8,621 bases of DNA from assembly GCA_029777145.1 (NCBI GenBank), contig JAKOSS010000022.1:1-8621 (forward strand), given 5' to 3'. The notes beneath the pieces were generated by a model. It was not told the origin of the DNA. It saw nothing but the letters and a program-made list of their open reading frames with translations, and ran no database searches. Shown one piece after another: positions 1-6,212 of the stretch. How positions within the stretch are numbered: the first letter of the stretch is position 1; every line of letters starts with the position of its first letter. This DNA is from Acidobacteriota bacterium. Its GTDB lineage: Bacteria; Acidobacteriota; Blastocatellia; Pyrinomonadales; Pyrinomonadaceae. A program made the position numbers and the translations under genes.

Positions 1-833
1 AAGGTCACATCGGCCGATTTTCCGAGCGTCTTGAAATACGCAGCCGAAACCCTAAGTCCTTTATTCGGCGAAAATCCGAACGTCGGTGTAAGAAATCCTG
101 ATTTCCGGTCCGACTTTCTGATCGGGATCGAGACATACGGCATCGGAAGCAGCGTTACGTCGTTGACCTTGAATTTCGCGTTCTTGAGTTTTACGGACTC
201 GTTCGTCTTGATGCGCGCTTCGTCGGCCGTAAAGCTCCATTTTGGGACCGCCTCTTCGCATGCCGTGAATTTTCCGTTGGAGATGACGACCTCGTTCAGC
301 CCGACGCGTTCAACGAGATCGGCGGTGAAGTAGATCACGGTGCCGTCGTTCGTTTGGTTTGTGAAGCCGGTCGAATTGACGAATTTCCCGAGTTTTGTCT
401 TGTAGTTCCAATCCGCCTTTGATCCGGTGATCCGCTGGTCGTTGCCCTGATCGAACACAACGCTGCCTTCGGCCACGAGGCGGTTTTCGGCCTCGTAGAT
501 GACGACCTTGTCCGCCTGCAAGCGATACATGCCATAGCGGACATCGACGTTTCCGGTGTGCGTGAGGACCCTTTTTCCTTCCTCGCCTTCAACCGATTGG
601 TTGTCGGAATAGACGACGACCTCGTTGTCTCCGCCTTCGGTTTTCGAGTCTGTCTTCTGCTGTCGGCCCGCAAGCCGGATATCGGGTTCCTGACCGACCG
701 GATTGACGTTCGGGGTGTCGGTCACGGGGTTCGCGACCTTGCGTTCAACCGGGTTCGTCTGCTGGCCGAAAACGGCCGGGAAACAAAAGATCACGGCCAA
801 CAGGGAATGGATAAACGGTTTAAGAAGACGCAT
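1..833 (-). CDS. lptD: LPS-assembly outer membrane protein LptD, N-terminal part (runs off the left edge)
   Basis: LptD is the outer-membrane barrel that, with LptE, inserts lipopolysaccharide into the outer leaflet after transport by LptA. The 277 visible residues read from an ATG at 833 that is directly preceded by an in-frame TAA, so this is the most upstream start possible. Residues 1-23 form a signal peptide (basic MRLLK, hydrophobic core, cleavage near VFG-QQ). A Gln/Asn/Pro-rich linker follows. Residues about 72-175 are the OstA/LptA-like beta-jellyroll, with repeated G-V-x-V-x-Y and A-D-x-V-x-Y-E strands. Residues 191-241 (TACEEAVPKWSF, then LPMPYVSIPI) lead into the RKSGFLTP motif (243-250) that opens the LptD barrel. 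Cys192 lies where LptD proteins usually carry a disulfide cysteine (inference). Roughly two thirds of the protein lies outside the window. An LptA-only protein is excluded by the RKSGFL barrel entry. Confidence 0.93.
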   Translation of the reverse strand, partial: MRLLKPFIHSLLAVIFCFPAVFGQQTNPVERKVANPVTDTPNVNPVGQEPDIRLAGRQQKTDSKTEGGDNEVVVYSDNQSVEGEEGKRVLTHTGNVDVRYGMYRLQADKVVIYEAENRLVAEGSVVFDQGNDQRITGSKADWNYKTKLGKFVNSTGFTNQTNDGTVIYFTADLVERVGLNEVVISNGKFTACEEAVPKWSFTADEARIKTNESVKLKNAKFKVNDVTLLPMPYVSIPIRKSDRKSGFLTPTFGFSPNKGLRVSAAYFKTLGKSADVT

Positions 834-859
834 TTAGAAAAGCTCGGAAAATAAGCTTG

Positions 860-889
860 ATGCTACCATGAAGCGCGAACCTTGTTCAA
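860..889 (-). promoter_or_regulatory. Candidate sigma-70-type promoter for lptD
   Basis: On the minus strand TTGAAC (884-889) and TAGCAT (860-865) are separated by 18 bases, each matching the -35 and -10 consensus at four of six positions. Transcription would begin near 853 and give a leader of about 20 bases before the ATG at 833. The match is by eye only. Confidence 0.35.
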
Positions 890-917
890 AGGTTTCAGGT
901 CGCCGAAACGATGCCGC

Positions 918-947
918 GCGACAAAGTTCGAGGGCGTAAAGTAGAAT
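918..947 (+). promoter_or_regulatory. Candidate promoter facing the sigma-54 regulator gene
   Basis: GCGACA (918-923) and TAGAAT (942-947) are spaced by 18 bases in the orientation of the regulator gene. This would give a leader of about 200 bases. A second -10-like hexamer, GATAAT (1142-1147), lies only 10 bases before the ATG and could drive a nearly leaderless message instead. Neither has a strong -35. Confidence 0.22.
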
Positions 948-1157
948 AATCCCGGATTACGCCTTGGGAGATTTCACCCGCGAATCTTCGCCCTTAAGTG
1001 CGAATCAAACACGGGGATCCCAACTGTTGCGTTGATCGGATCGCCCCGGCCTCCGGCATCGATTGTCGATCTGGAAAACACATGCGATCTGATGGCGGTT
1101 TTCCGGTATGGGCGGGCGAATTGTTCTATCGCGTAATCCGCGATAATTCCGATCTGT

Positions 1158-2513
1158 ATGACGAACCCGAAGATATTGGTGGTTGAAGACGAGGACCTGA
1201 TGCGCTCGATCCTCAAGGAACTCCTTGAAAACGAGGGATATACGGTCTTTTCCGCGGCCAGCGCCGAGGAAGCGCTCGAGATATTCGGCGCCGAGGAGAT
1301 CGATATTACTCTGACCGACATCAAGATGCCGGGAATGGACGGGCTTGAATTGATCACCCGTATCAAAGCGGTCGACGAGGACGCGATCGCGATCGTCATG
1401 ACCGCTTATTCGTCGGTCGATTCGACCATCGCCGCACTGCGTCGCGGCGTTTACGATTACGTCACGAAACCGTTCGTTAACGAAGATCTGCTCAAAGCCG
1501 TCCGCAACGCAATTCGTACCAAACGGCTTGCACGGGAGAACCGCGCGCTGCGTCGGGAACTCGACCGGAAATACGGATTTTCGGAGATCATCGGTACCAG
1601 CGACGCCCTGCAAAAGGTCTTCGGCCTTGTCGAGAAGGTCGCGGACACCAACGCCGGGATCCTGATCCAAGGCGAATCCGGGACGGGAAAGGAACTGATC
1701 GCCCGCGCCGTACATTATTACAGCTCACGCGCCGGCCGGGCATTTCTCGCCGTCAATTGCGGAGCGCTTCCCGAGAGCCTTCTGGAAAGCGAACTGTTCG
1801 GGCACACGAAGGGATCGTTTACCGGCGCGACGTCCGACAAGAAGGGACTTTTCCGGAGCGCCGACGGCGGCACACTTTTTTTGGACGAGATCGGTGAGAT
1901 GCCTTCGGGCTTGCAGGTCAAACTCCTGCGCGCACTTCAGGAACAGGAAGTTATGCCGGTCGGTTCTTCGACGCCGGTCCGGTTCGACGCGCGGATAATC
2001 GCCGCGACGAACAAGAATCTCGAGCGGGAAGTCGCCGAGAATCGATTCCGCGAGGATCTCTTTTACCGGCTTAACGTCATCGAGATCAATCTCCCCGCGC
2101 TGCGTGAACGCCGCGAGGACATCCCGCTGCTCGCCAAGCACTTCGCGGCGAAGACGGCGAAATCCCAAAATGCCGGCGACAAGCCGATCGCCCAGGATGC
2201 ACTGCGTGCGCTGGTCGGTTACGCCTGGCCGGGCAATGTCAGGGAACTCGAGAATGCGATCGAGCGTGCTTTCATCCTTTCAGGCGGCGAGATCGATGTC
2301 GCAAGCCTGCCGCCGAAGATCGCTGCCGACGCCCAGAACGCGTTCGAGATGCGCGATCCGGAGGGGATTCGGCCGACGCTCGACGAAATGGAGCGGAGAT
2401 ATGTTCTTGATGTCCTGAAATCGGTCGATGATGACAAAAACCTTGCGTCGACGATCCTCGGGATCGATCTCTCGACGCTGTACCGAAAGATGAAAAAATA
2501 CGAGGATCTGTGA
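1158..2513 (+). CDS. NtrC-family sigma-54-dependent response regulator
   Basis: A phosphorylation-switched transcription activator that opens sigma-54 RNA polymerase complexes using ATP. All three NtrC domains are present in 451 residues. The receiver (about 4-120) has acidic residues D11/E12, phosphoacceptor D54 in [12 protein letters not shown]82 and K104, the same numbering as enteric NtrC. The AAA+ domain (about 140-370) has Walker A GESGTGKE (171-178), the sigma-54-contacting loop GSFTGA (218-223), Walker B LFLDEIGE with D242/E243, and [10 protein letters not shown] (297-306) with arginine fingers. A Fis-type helix-turn-helix ends the protein (about 408-451). The loop has Ser where GAFTGA has Ala, a tolerated variant. 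No Shine-Dalgarno is clear before the ATG. No histidine kinase lies beside it, so it is an orphan within this window, and its targets and signal are unknown. No convincing -24/-12 promoter was seen in the window. Confidence 0.95.
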   Translation: MTNPKILVVEDEDLMRSILKELLENEGYTVFSAASAEEALEIFGAEEIDITLTDIKMPGMDGLELITRIKAVDEDAIAIVMTAYSSVDSTIAALRRGVYDYVTKPFVNEDLLKAVRNAIRTKRLARENRALRRELDRKYGFSEIIGTSDALQKVFGLVEKVADTNAGILIQGESGTGKELIARAVHYYSSRAGRAFLAVNCGALPESLLESELFGHTKGSFTGATSDKKGLFRSADGGTLFLDEIGEMPSGLQVKLLRALQEQEVMPVGSSTPVRFDARIIAATNKNLEREVAENRFREDLFYRLNVIEINLPALRERREDIPLLAKHFAAKTAKSQNAGDKPIAQDALRALVGYAWPGNVRELENAIERAFILSGGEIDVASLPPKIAADAQNAFEMRDPEGIRPTLDEMERRYVLDVLKSVDDDKNLASTILGIDLSTLYRKMKKYEDL

Positions 2514-2518
2514 GCATC

Positions 2519-2559
2519 TGGGAATCGCGATTTGGGATTTCGGATTTCGATCGGAAATC
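2519..2559 (+). repeat. Dispersed repeat copy 1, with a small stem-loop
   Basis: Positions 2519-2551 match 3131-3163 at 28 of 33 bases in the same orientation (TGGGAAT..., ending in CGGATTTCGAT). The 3' part also forms an inverted repeat GATTTC-GATCG-GAAATC (2543-2559). It lies just after the regulator stop. The stem could slow transcription but has no following T-run, so it is not called a terminator. Confidence 0.6.
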
Positions 2560-2645
2560 GGGCGGCTCCTATTGACGCCTCCGGTAATTTTTTCGGGTTC
2601 GGACGAACTGATCGAAGCGGGCGTCAACGAGACTTTGGCACGAGG

Positions 2646-3056
2646 ATGAAGCACATAGCGAAACTTCTGTTGGTTTGGTTGGCGTTGTCGGCGTTGTGTT
2701 ATGCGATTGCGACGATGGCATACCCGACGGACGTCGATTTTCAAGAGCATATGGCAATGACAACCGGGACTATTACAGGCATTTACCCGGATAATCACTC
2801 GGCTATTTCGTTCGATTACTTCGTAAATGGAGAGAAGTATTCGGCGATTGGTGGAACTACCTACGGATTTCCTCCGATCGATAAACTTCATCCCGGGCAG
2901 CAAATTGAAGTCTATTACGACACCCGAAATCCAGGAATCGCACGATCCACGGATCCCGGATTGGAACACCAACAAAATCAGACACAGATCGGGTTCATTA
3001 CGCTCGCCGGGCCAATTTTCTTGCTGATCATGCTCGTGCGGTCGAAGATGATCTGA
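2646..3056 (+). CDS. DUF3592-like small membrane protein
   Basis: Function unknown. The 136-residue product has a membrane helix at about 5-25 (AKLLLVWLALSALCYAIA), an exported soluble segment, and a second helix at about 115-132 (IGFITLAGPIFLLIMLV). The middle resembles DUF3592 domains: a TGTITGIYPDNHS strand, SFDYFVNGEKYSA, then HPGQQIEVYYDTRNPGIAR (82-100), with the typical P-G-x-x-[IV]-x-V-Y-Y-D-x-x-N-P-x-x-A signature. The frame is open to an earlier ATG at 2532, but the 38 extra residues come from the dispersed repeat and a low-complexity stretch, whereas 2646 starts at MKHIAK before the membrane helix, so 2646 is preferred. The ribosome site is poor: AGG abuts the ATG. Base composition is AT-richer than the regulator or the mutase, and repeat copies flank the gene on both sides, which fits an acquired segment. 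Confidence 0.75.
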   Translation: MKHIAKLLLVWLALSALCYAIATMAYPTDVDFQEHMAMTTGTITGIYPDNHSAISFDYFVNGEKYSAIGGTTYGFPPIDKLHPGQQIEVYYDTRNPGIARSTDPGLEHQQNQTQIGFITLAGPIFLLIMLVRSKMI

Positions 3057-3130
3057 CTAACTGGGCTCTTCGCAAATCAACGCTTCGTTGGAACATTCGG
3101 GCCGCAAAGCGACGGCATCGAAATCGCATT

Positions 3131-3163
3131 TGGGAATTCGGATTTGGGAATGCGGATTTCGAT
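3131..3163 (+). repeat. Dispersed repeat copy 2
   Basis: It matches 2519-2551 at 28 of 33 bases, same orientation, so the two copies bracket the DUF3592-like gene. Its first part (CGCATTTGGGAAT context) is also present inverted at about 3390-3413. Confidence 0.65.
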
Positions 3164-3204
3164 GCTTCCGAACGCGAAATCTGCTCAACGCCGGTTCCGC
3201 CCGT

Positions 3205-3288
3205 CAACAAGTCGCAAAGCGACGGCACCCACATAGCCGTGGGCTCACGCCCACGGCTATGTCGATGCCGTCGCTTCGCGACTTGTTG
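3205..3288. repeat. 84-nt near-perfect palindrome
   Basis: The outer arms are 3205-3227 and 3266-3288 (CAACAAGTCGC...GACGGCA against its complement, 22 of 23 paired). The inner arms ACATAGCCGTGGGC (3231-3244) and GCCCACGGCTATGT (3249-3262) pair perfectly over 14 bases around a TCAC loop. Three bases on each side between outer and inner stems do not all pair. Each outer arm also holds its own mini-hairpin (GTCGC-AAA-GCGAC and GTCGC-TTC-GCGAC). Such a structure between convergent genes is typical of REP-like elements and could act as a bidirectional transcript end, although no T-run follows. Confidence 0.85.
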
Positions 3289-3455
3289 ATGGGCGAATCG
3301 GTACGCGGATCCAACGAATAACGAATGCGGATCGTCGCCTCTGATGAAACGACAGCCGAAATTCATCGAATCCGAAATCCCACATCACGATTCCCAAATG
3401 CGACGTCGATGCCATCGCTTCGCGACTTGTTGACGAGCGGAAACCGAGCGGCCGG

Positions 3456-3484
3456 CTGCTTACGGTCTGCTGCTTACTGCTTAC
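3456..3484. repeat. Short tandem repeat of CTGCTTAC
   Basis: CTGCTTAC occurs at 3456-3463 and 3470-3477, followed at once by TGCTTAC at 3478-3484. It sits just beyond the stop codon of the lipoprotein gene. Confidence 0.6.
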
Positions 3485-3489
3485 ATTCT

Positions 3490-3993
3490 TCAGTTTGCGT
3501 AGAGTTCAAGCACGAAGTAATTCGTGCCGTCGATGCGCGAGATCCTTCCTTGCGTGAAAGGTGCCTGGAAGAAATCATTCGCCTGGTATGCCTTGCCCTT
3601 GATCGTCTCGTTGCCGCTTTCCTGGCTTTTGGCGACGAGTTCGGGCGGGAACCAGCTTTCGGCTTCGATCTCGACCGCCTGTGGGACCGCGGTCTTTGAT
3701 GACGACTCCTCGATCTTCTGGGCGTCTTCGGAACTCAATTTCAAAACTGCCGTGAGCTTGCGTTTTTGATCCGGACCGGTCTCATCGCGCCAGAGAGTCT
3801 CGTCGGACGGGTACGGCATTTTGATCATCGCTTCCAGTTCCTCGTCCTTGTCGTTGGCGGGGACGGTCGCGGTATTCGAGTTCGAATTGACGCCGGAGTT
3901 CGTTGCGTTGGACGAATTTTGGGGGCTGCTGCAGCCTGTCGATAGGATCGCTTGGATCAGGATCGACGCGGCGATCAGCCGTACTGAAATCAT
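3490..3993 (-). CDS. Small lipoprotein of unknown function
   Basis: The 167-residue product starts with a lipoprotein signal: basic MISVR, hydrophobic core, and LSTGC with the lipidated cysteine at position 21. An Asn/Ser/Thr-rich tether (about 22-46) follows, then a soluble domain (about 50-167) rich in Glu/Lys with WFPPELVAKSQ and a C-terminal RISRIDGTNYFVLELYAN that looks like a beta-hairpin. No known family is recognised. Asp does not follow the cysteine (Ser22 does), so outer-membrane sorting is possible, but the E. coli rule may not hold here. It is divergent from the mutase gene and convergent with the DUF3592-like gene, so it probably has its own promoter. Confidence 0.8.
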   Translation of the reverse strand: MISVRLIAASILIQAILSTGCSSPQNSSNATNSGVNSNSNTATVPANDKDEELEAMIKMPYPSDETLWRDETGPDQKRKLTAVLKLSSEDAQKIEESSSKTAVPQAVEIEAESWFPPELVAKSQESGNETIKGKAYQANDFFQAPFTQGRISRIDGTNYFVLELYAN

Positions 3994-3999
3994 GCGACA

Positions 4000-4028
4000 A
4001 TCTTATGTTAGCGACGTTCGTTTCGCAA
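4000..4028 (-). promoter_or_regulatory. Candidate promoter of the lipoprotein gene, possibly leaderless
   Basis: On the minus strand TTGCGA (4023-4028) and TAAGAT (4000-4005) are 17 bases apart. The -10 is so close to the ATG at 3993 that transcription would start at or within a base or two of the start codon. No Shine-Dalgarno is present upstream, in agreement with a leaderless message. Confidence 0.4.
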
Positions 4029-4072
4029 TCGGGCGATCGGGCAAGATCCTCGATTTTGTGATTCGCGAGGCC

Positions 4073-4108
4073 TTGAAATAAGATAATTTTTGCTTATTTC
4101 GCAATAAT
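4073..4108 (+). promoter_or_regulatory. AT-rich probable promoter region of the mutase gene
   Basis: A markedly AT-rich stretch in otherwise GC-rich sequence contains TTGAAA (4073-4078), GATAAT (4082-4087) and AATAAT (4103-4108). No pair has ideal spacing, so the exact boxes are not assigned. The sequence TTTCGCAAT occurs twice here (4021-4029 and 4098-4106) and might be a binding site. Confidence 0.35.
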
Positions 4109-4129
4109 CGAGTTGGGAACTGTCCAAGT

Positions 4130-5797
4130 ATGTCAAAGGTAAAGGAAACAAGAACTGAACGTTCGACCGAGTTCGAACGCTGGGAAAACGAGACGCTCCG
4201 CAAGGTTTTGGATCGCGCTCCGGAACGAAAACAGTCGTTCGAAGGTGTTTCGCTCGAGGCGGTCGACCGGCTCTACACCGAATCGGACGCCGTCGATGAA
4301 GTCGGCTTCCCCGGGGAATACCCTTACCGCCGCGGCATCCATCCGACCGGCTATCGCGGCAAACTCTGGACGATGCGGCAGTTTGCCGGATTCTCGTCGC
4401 CTGAAGAGACGAACCGCCGGTTCAAGTATTTGCTCGAGCAGGGACAGACCGGGCTTTCGGTCGCGTACGACCTGCCGGCGCTGATGGGACTCGACTGCGA
4501 TTCTCCGCTCGCCGAGGGCGAGGTCGGGAAATGCGGCGTCGCCGTGACCTCGTTCGCTGATTTCGAGGTTCTGTTCGACGGCATCCGGCTCGAGGACGTG
4601 ACTGTTTCGCAGACGATCAACGCTCCGGCGTGGATCTTTCTCGCGTTCTACGCGGCGCTCGCCGAAAAGCAGGGAGCCGATTTCAACAAGATCTCCGGAA
4701 CGCTTCAGAACGACATTCTCAAGGAGTACATCGCGCAGAAGGAATGGGTCTATCCGATCCGTCCGGCGATGAAACTGGTCATCGATACGTTCGAGTTTTC
4801 GGCGAAGCACCTGCCGAAATACAACCCGATCTCGGTCAGCGGCTATCACATCCGCGAGGCCGGCGCGACGGCGCTTCAGGAACTGGCGTTCACGCTCCGT
4901 GACGGCGTCGAGTATGTCCAGTACGGCATCGAACGCGGGCTCGACGTCGACGAATTCGTCCCGCGGCTTTCGTTCTTCTTCAACGCGCACAACGACTTTT
5001 TCGAGGAGATCGCGAAGTACCGCGCCGCCCGCGTCATTTGGGCGAAGACCATGAAAGAGCGCTTCGGCGCGAAAAATCCGCGGACGATGGCGCTCCGTTT
5101 CCACACGCAGACCGCGGGCGTGTCGCTCACGGTTCAGCAGCCGCTCAACAACATTGCGCGCGTCGCGATCCAGGCGCTTGCCGGCGTGCTCGGCGGGACG
5201 CAGTCGTTGCACACAGATTCGTACGACGAGGCGCTCGCGCTCCCGACCGATCAGGCGGCGCTGATCGCGCTTCGCACGCAGCAGATCATTGCCGAGGAGA
5301 CGGGCGTCGCAAACACCGTCGATCCGCTCGGCGGATCGTATTTCGTTGAATCGCTGACGACGAAGATGATCGACGGCTGCTTCGACTACTTCGACAAGAT
5401 CGACGGTTTCGGCGGGATGGTCGAGGCGGTCGAGGCCGGATTCCCGCAACGCGAGATCCAGGAATCGGCGTATCAGTACCAGAAGGCGCTCGAACGGAAG
5501 GAGCAGACGATCGTCGGGGTCAACAAGTACGTTATGGACGAAGAGATCCACAAGACGGATATTTTGCAGATCGACGAGTCGGTCCGTGATCATCAAATGG
5601 CGCGTCTCGAGCAGGTCAGGCGGAAACGTGACGCCGGCGCGGTCGCAAACTCTCTCGAAAAGCTCAAGAAGGCTTCGATCGCGAACGAGAATCTCATGCC
5701 GGCGACGATCGAGGCCGTCAAGGCGTACGCCACGGTCGAGGAGATCTGTACCGCGCTTCGCGACGTCTACGGCGTTTACGAGGAACCGGCGTTCTAG
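4130..5797 (+). CDS. icmA: Acyl-CoA mutase large subunit, isobutyryl-CoA mutase type
   Basis: This is the catalytic TIM-barrel subunit of a coenzyme-B12 acyl-CoA mutase, which moves a carbonyl-CoA group by radical rearrangement. The 555 residues cover the whole large-subunit domain: [18 protein letters not shown] (71-88), [17 protein letters not shown] (104-120), [16 protein letters not shown] (194-209), [14 protein letters not shown] (235-248, His240), [11 protein letters not shown] (277-287), [12 protein letters not shown] (323-334) and [15 protein letters not shown] (360-374). It ends without the B12-binding DxHxxG domain, so it needs a separate small subunit, not present here. Aligned to P. 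shermanii MutB with an offset of four, MutB Tyr89 is Phe85 and Arg207 is Gln203; Phe/Gln is the pair reported for isobutyryl-CoA mutase, and Arg207 holds the carboxylate of methylmalonyl-CoA. Streptomyces IcmA, as recalled, shares HATGYRG, RQFAGF and KEYIAQKEW. Automated pipelines would probably call it methylmalonyl-CoA mutase. Ribosome site weak. Confidence 0.85.
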   Translation: MSKVKETRTERSTEFERWENETLRKVLDRAPERKQSFEGVSLEAVDRLYTESDAVDEVGFPGEYPYRRGIHPTGYRGKLWTMRQFAGFSSPEETNRRFKYLLEQGQTGLSVAYDLPALMGLDCDSPLAEGEVGKCGVAVTSFADFEVLFDGIRLEDVTVSQTINAPAWIFLAFYAALAEKQGADFNKISGTLQNDILKEYIAQKEWVYPIRPAMKLVIDTFEFSAKHLPKYNPISVSGYHIREAGATALQELAFTLRDGVEYVQYGIERGLDVDEFVPRLSFFFNAHNDFFEEIAKYRAARVIWAKTMKERFGAKNPRTMALRFHTQTAGVSLTVQQPLNNIARVAIQALAGVLGGTQSLHTDSYDEALALPTDQAALIALRTQQIIAEETGVANTVDPLGGSYFVESLTTKMIDGCFDYFDKIDGFGGMVEAVEAGFPQREIQESAYQYQKALERKEQTIVGVNKYVMDEEIHKTDILQIDESVRDHQMARLEQVRRKRDAGAVANSLEKLKKASIANENLMPATIEAVKAYATVEEICTALRDVYGVYEEPAF

Positions 5798-6025
5798 TTG
5801 ACTGCGATTGCGGTCGGTAACAGCATCCGTGACTTGGCGCGCTTGAATCGCATCTACGGAAGAGCCCGTTGGCGAAAGCTGAAAGGGATTGCGAGTATCG
5901 AACTTCCGAGCGGTCGAATTCGTCTCGCAGAGATCCATTGGTACGAAGCACACGGAATTGGCAAGAAAGAGATGAACCGTTTTTGGATTAGATATGGAAG
6001 AAAATCACTTTGTCGTTTGCATTGA
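5798..6025 (+). CDS. Conserved hypothetical small protein (AEIHWYEAHGIG family), probably frameshifted at the end
   Basis: The 75-residue product is of unknown function. It is basic, with RIYGRARWRKLKGIASIELPSG, then the highly distinctive IRLAEIHWYEAHGIGKKEM, recalled (not searched) as a widespread small protein family. There is no ATG before residue 59, so the start must be a rare codon. The TTG at 5798 directly follows the mutase stop TAG and is the first one possible; GAGGAA at 5780-5785 could serve it at 12 bases. Later TTG codons at 5834 and 5843 are alternatives. After KKEM the sequence continues as NRFWIRYGRKSLCRLH and overlaps the next gene by 32 bases. One extra T in the run 5980-5984 would instead end it as NRFLD-stop, with TAG at 5989-5991, two bases before the next ATG, close to the remembered family ending KRFLD. 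It is probably cotranscribed with icmA. Confidence 0.65.
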   Translation: MTAIAVGNSIRDLARLNRIYGRARWRKLKGIASIELPSGRIRLAEIHWYEAHGIGKKEMNRFWIRYGRKSLCRLH

Positions 6026-6212
6026 TAACAAGGGCTACGAGTCATCCTTGGAATTCGGTAAGATCTATCAAGTTGTGGTTGACAAAGATGCCGAGGCGGA
6101 GGGATTGATTCGGATCATCGACGAGAGCGGCGAAGACTACGGATATGCTCTCGAAAGATTCCACGCTCTGGCTTTGCCTCAAAGCTTGGAAAATGTCCTG
6201 AGGGCAGCCTAG
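5994..6212 (+). CDS. Conserved hypothetical small acidic protein (DESGEDY family)
   Basis: The 72-residue product has unknown function. It reads MEENHFVVCIDNKGYE, then LEFGKIYQVVVDKDAEAEG, IRIIDESGEDYGYALERFHAL and a C-terminal LPQSLENVLRAA helix. Alternating strands around VCIDNKGYE and IYQVV suggest a small SH3-like beta-barrel (inference). This family is recalled as common in many phyla, often beside the AEIHWYEAHGIG family. The ATG lies inside the end of the previous frame, so translation is likely coupled. The acidic product next to a basic partner gives a toxin-antitoxin-like or two-subunit look, but no known toxin fold or active site is visible. Confidence 0.75.
   Translation: MEENHFVVCIDNKGYESSLEFGKIYQVVVDKDAEAEGLIRIIDESGEDYGYALERFHALALPQSLENVLRAA

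Larger units (their letters stand above)
834..1157. other. Divergent intergenic region between lptD and the sigma-54 regulator gene
   Basis: These 324 bases separate two divergently read genes and carry no convincing coding sequence; the open frames here are short extensions of antisense frames. The region holds candidate promoters for both sides (listed separately), an inverted repeat GGCGTAA (933-939) / TTACGCC (957-963), and a short palindrome ATCGCG-TAATC-CGCGAT at 1128-1144 just upstream of the regulator start. No tRNA or riboswitch fold was recognised. Confidence 0.6.
3103..3433. repeat. Composite inverted-repeat element (REP/MITE-like)
   Basis: The outer arms 3103-3137 and 3390-3424 are inverted copies matching at 31 of 35 bases (one end CGCAAAGCGACGG, then GGCATCGA and CGCATTTGGGAAT). 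They enclose the 84-nt palindrome at 3205-3288. The right outer arm extends as a 29-nt unit (3405-3433) that repeats 3261-3289 in direct orientation with one mismatch. No transposase is encoded inside, so if mobile it would be non-autonomous. No clear target-site duplication was identified. Confidence 0.65.
3057..3489. other. Gene-free repeat cluster between convergent genes
   Basis: About 430 bases between the ends of two convergent genes are filled with related repeats: a copy of the 33-nt repeat, an 84-nt palindrome, longer inverted arms around it, and a short tandem repeat. Open frames exist on both strands (for example 3088-3321 plus and 3028-3366 minus), but they translate repeat arms into Arg-rich low-complexity peptides and are not credible genes. 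Confidence 0.7.

Noticed and set aside
558..854. A plus-strand frame of 98 codons opposite lptD
   Set aside because: The minus strand encodes a clear LptD signal peptide and OstA domain across the same bases; the plus frame has no recognisable content.
1005..1715. A 236-codon antisense frame over the regulator's receiver domain
   Set aside because: Low-complexity translation, no motif, and it lies opposite an unambiguous NtrC-type gene.
2532..2645. N-terminal extension of the DUF3592-like gene to ATG 2532
   Set aside because: The added residues are translated from the dispersed repeat and precede a normal N-terminal membrane helix that begins properly at 2646.
2637..2655. A TGGCAC motif suggesting a sigma-54 -24/-12 promoter near the DUF3592-like gene
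   Set aside because: The spacing from GG to the next GC is two bases too long, and it overlaps the start codon, so it cannot be this gene's promoter.
3236..3257. An intrinsic terminator at the inner stem of the palindrome
   Set aside because: The stem is strong but no T-run follows on either strand, and the structure is better explained as part of the repeat.
3103..3433. A CRISPR array
   Set aside because: The copies are inverted as well as direct, with unequal spacing and no regular spacers; no cas gene is near.
4133..5953. A 606-codon open frame antisense to the mutase gene
   Set aside because: It is longer than the mutase but mirrors its codon use in a GC-rich gene lacking TTA, CTA and TCA codons in register. 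Its product is an Arg/Asp-rich peptide with no family motif.
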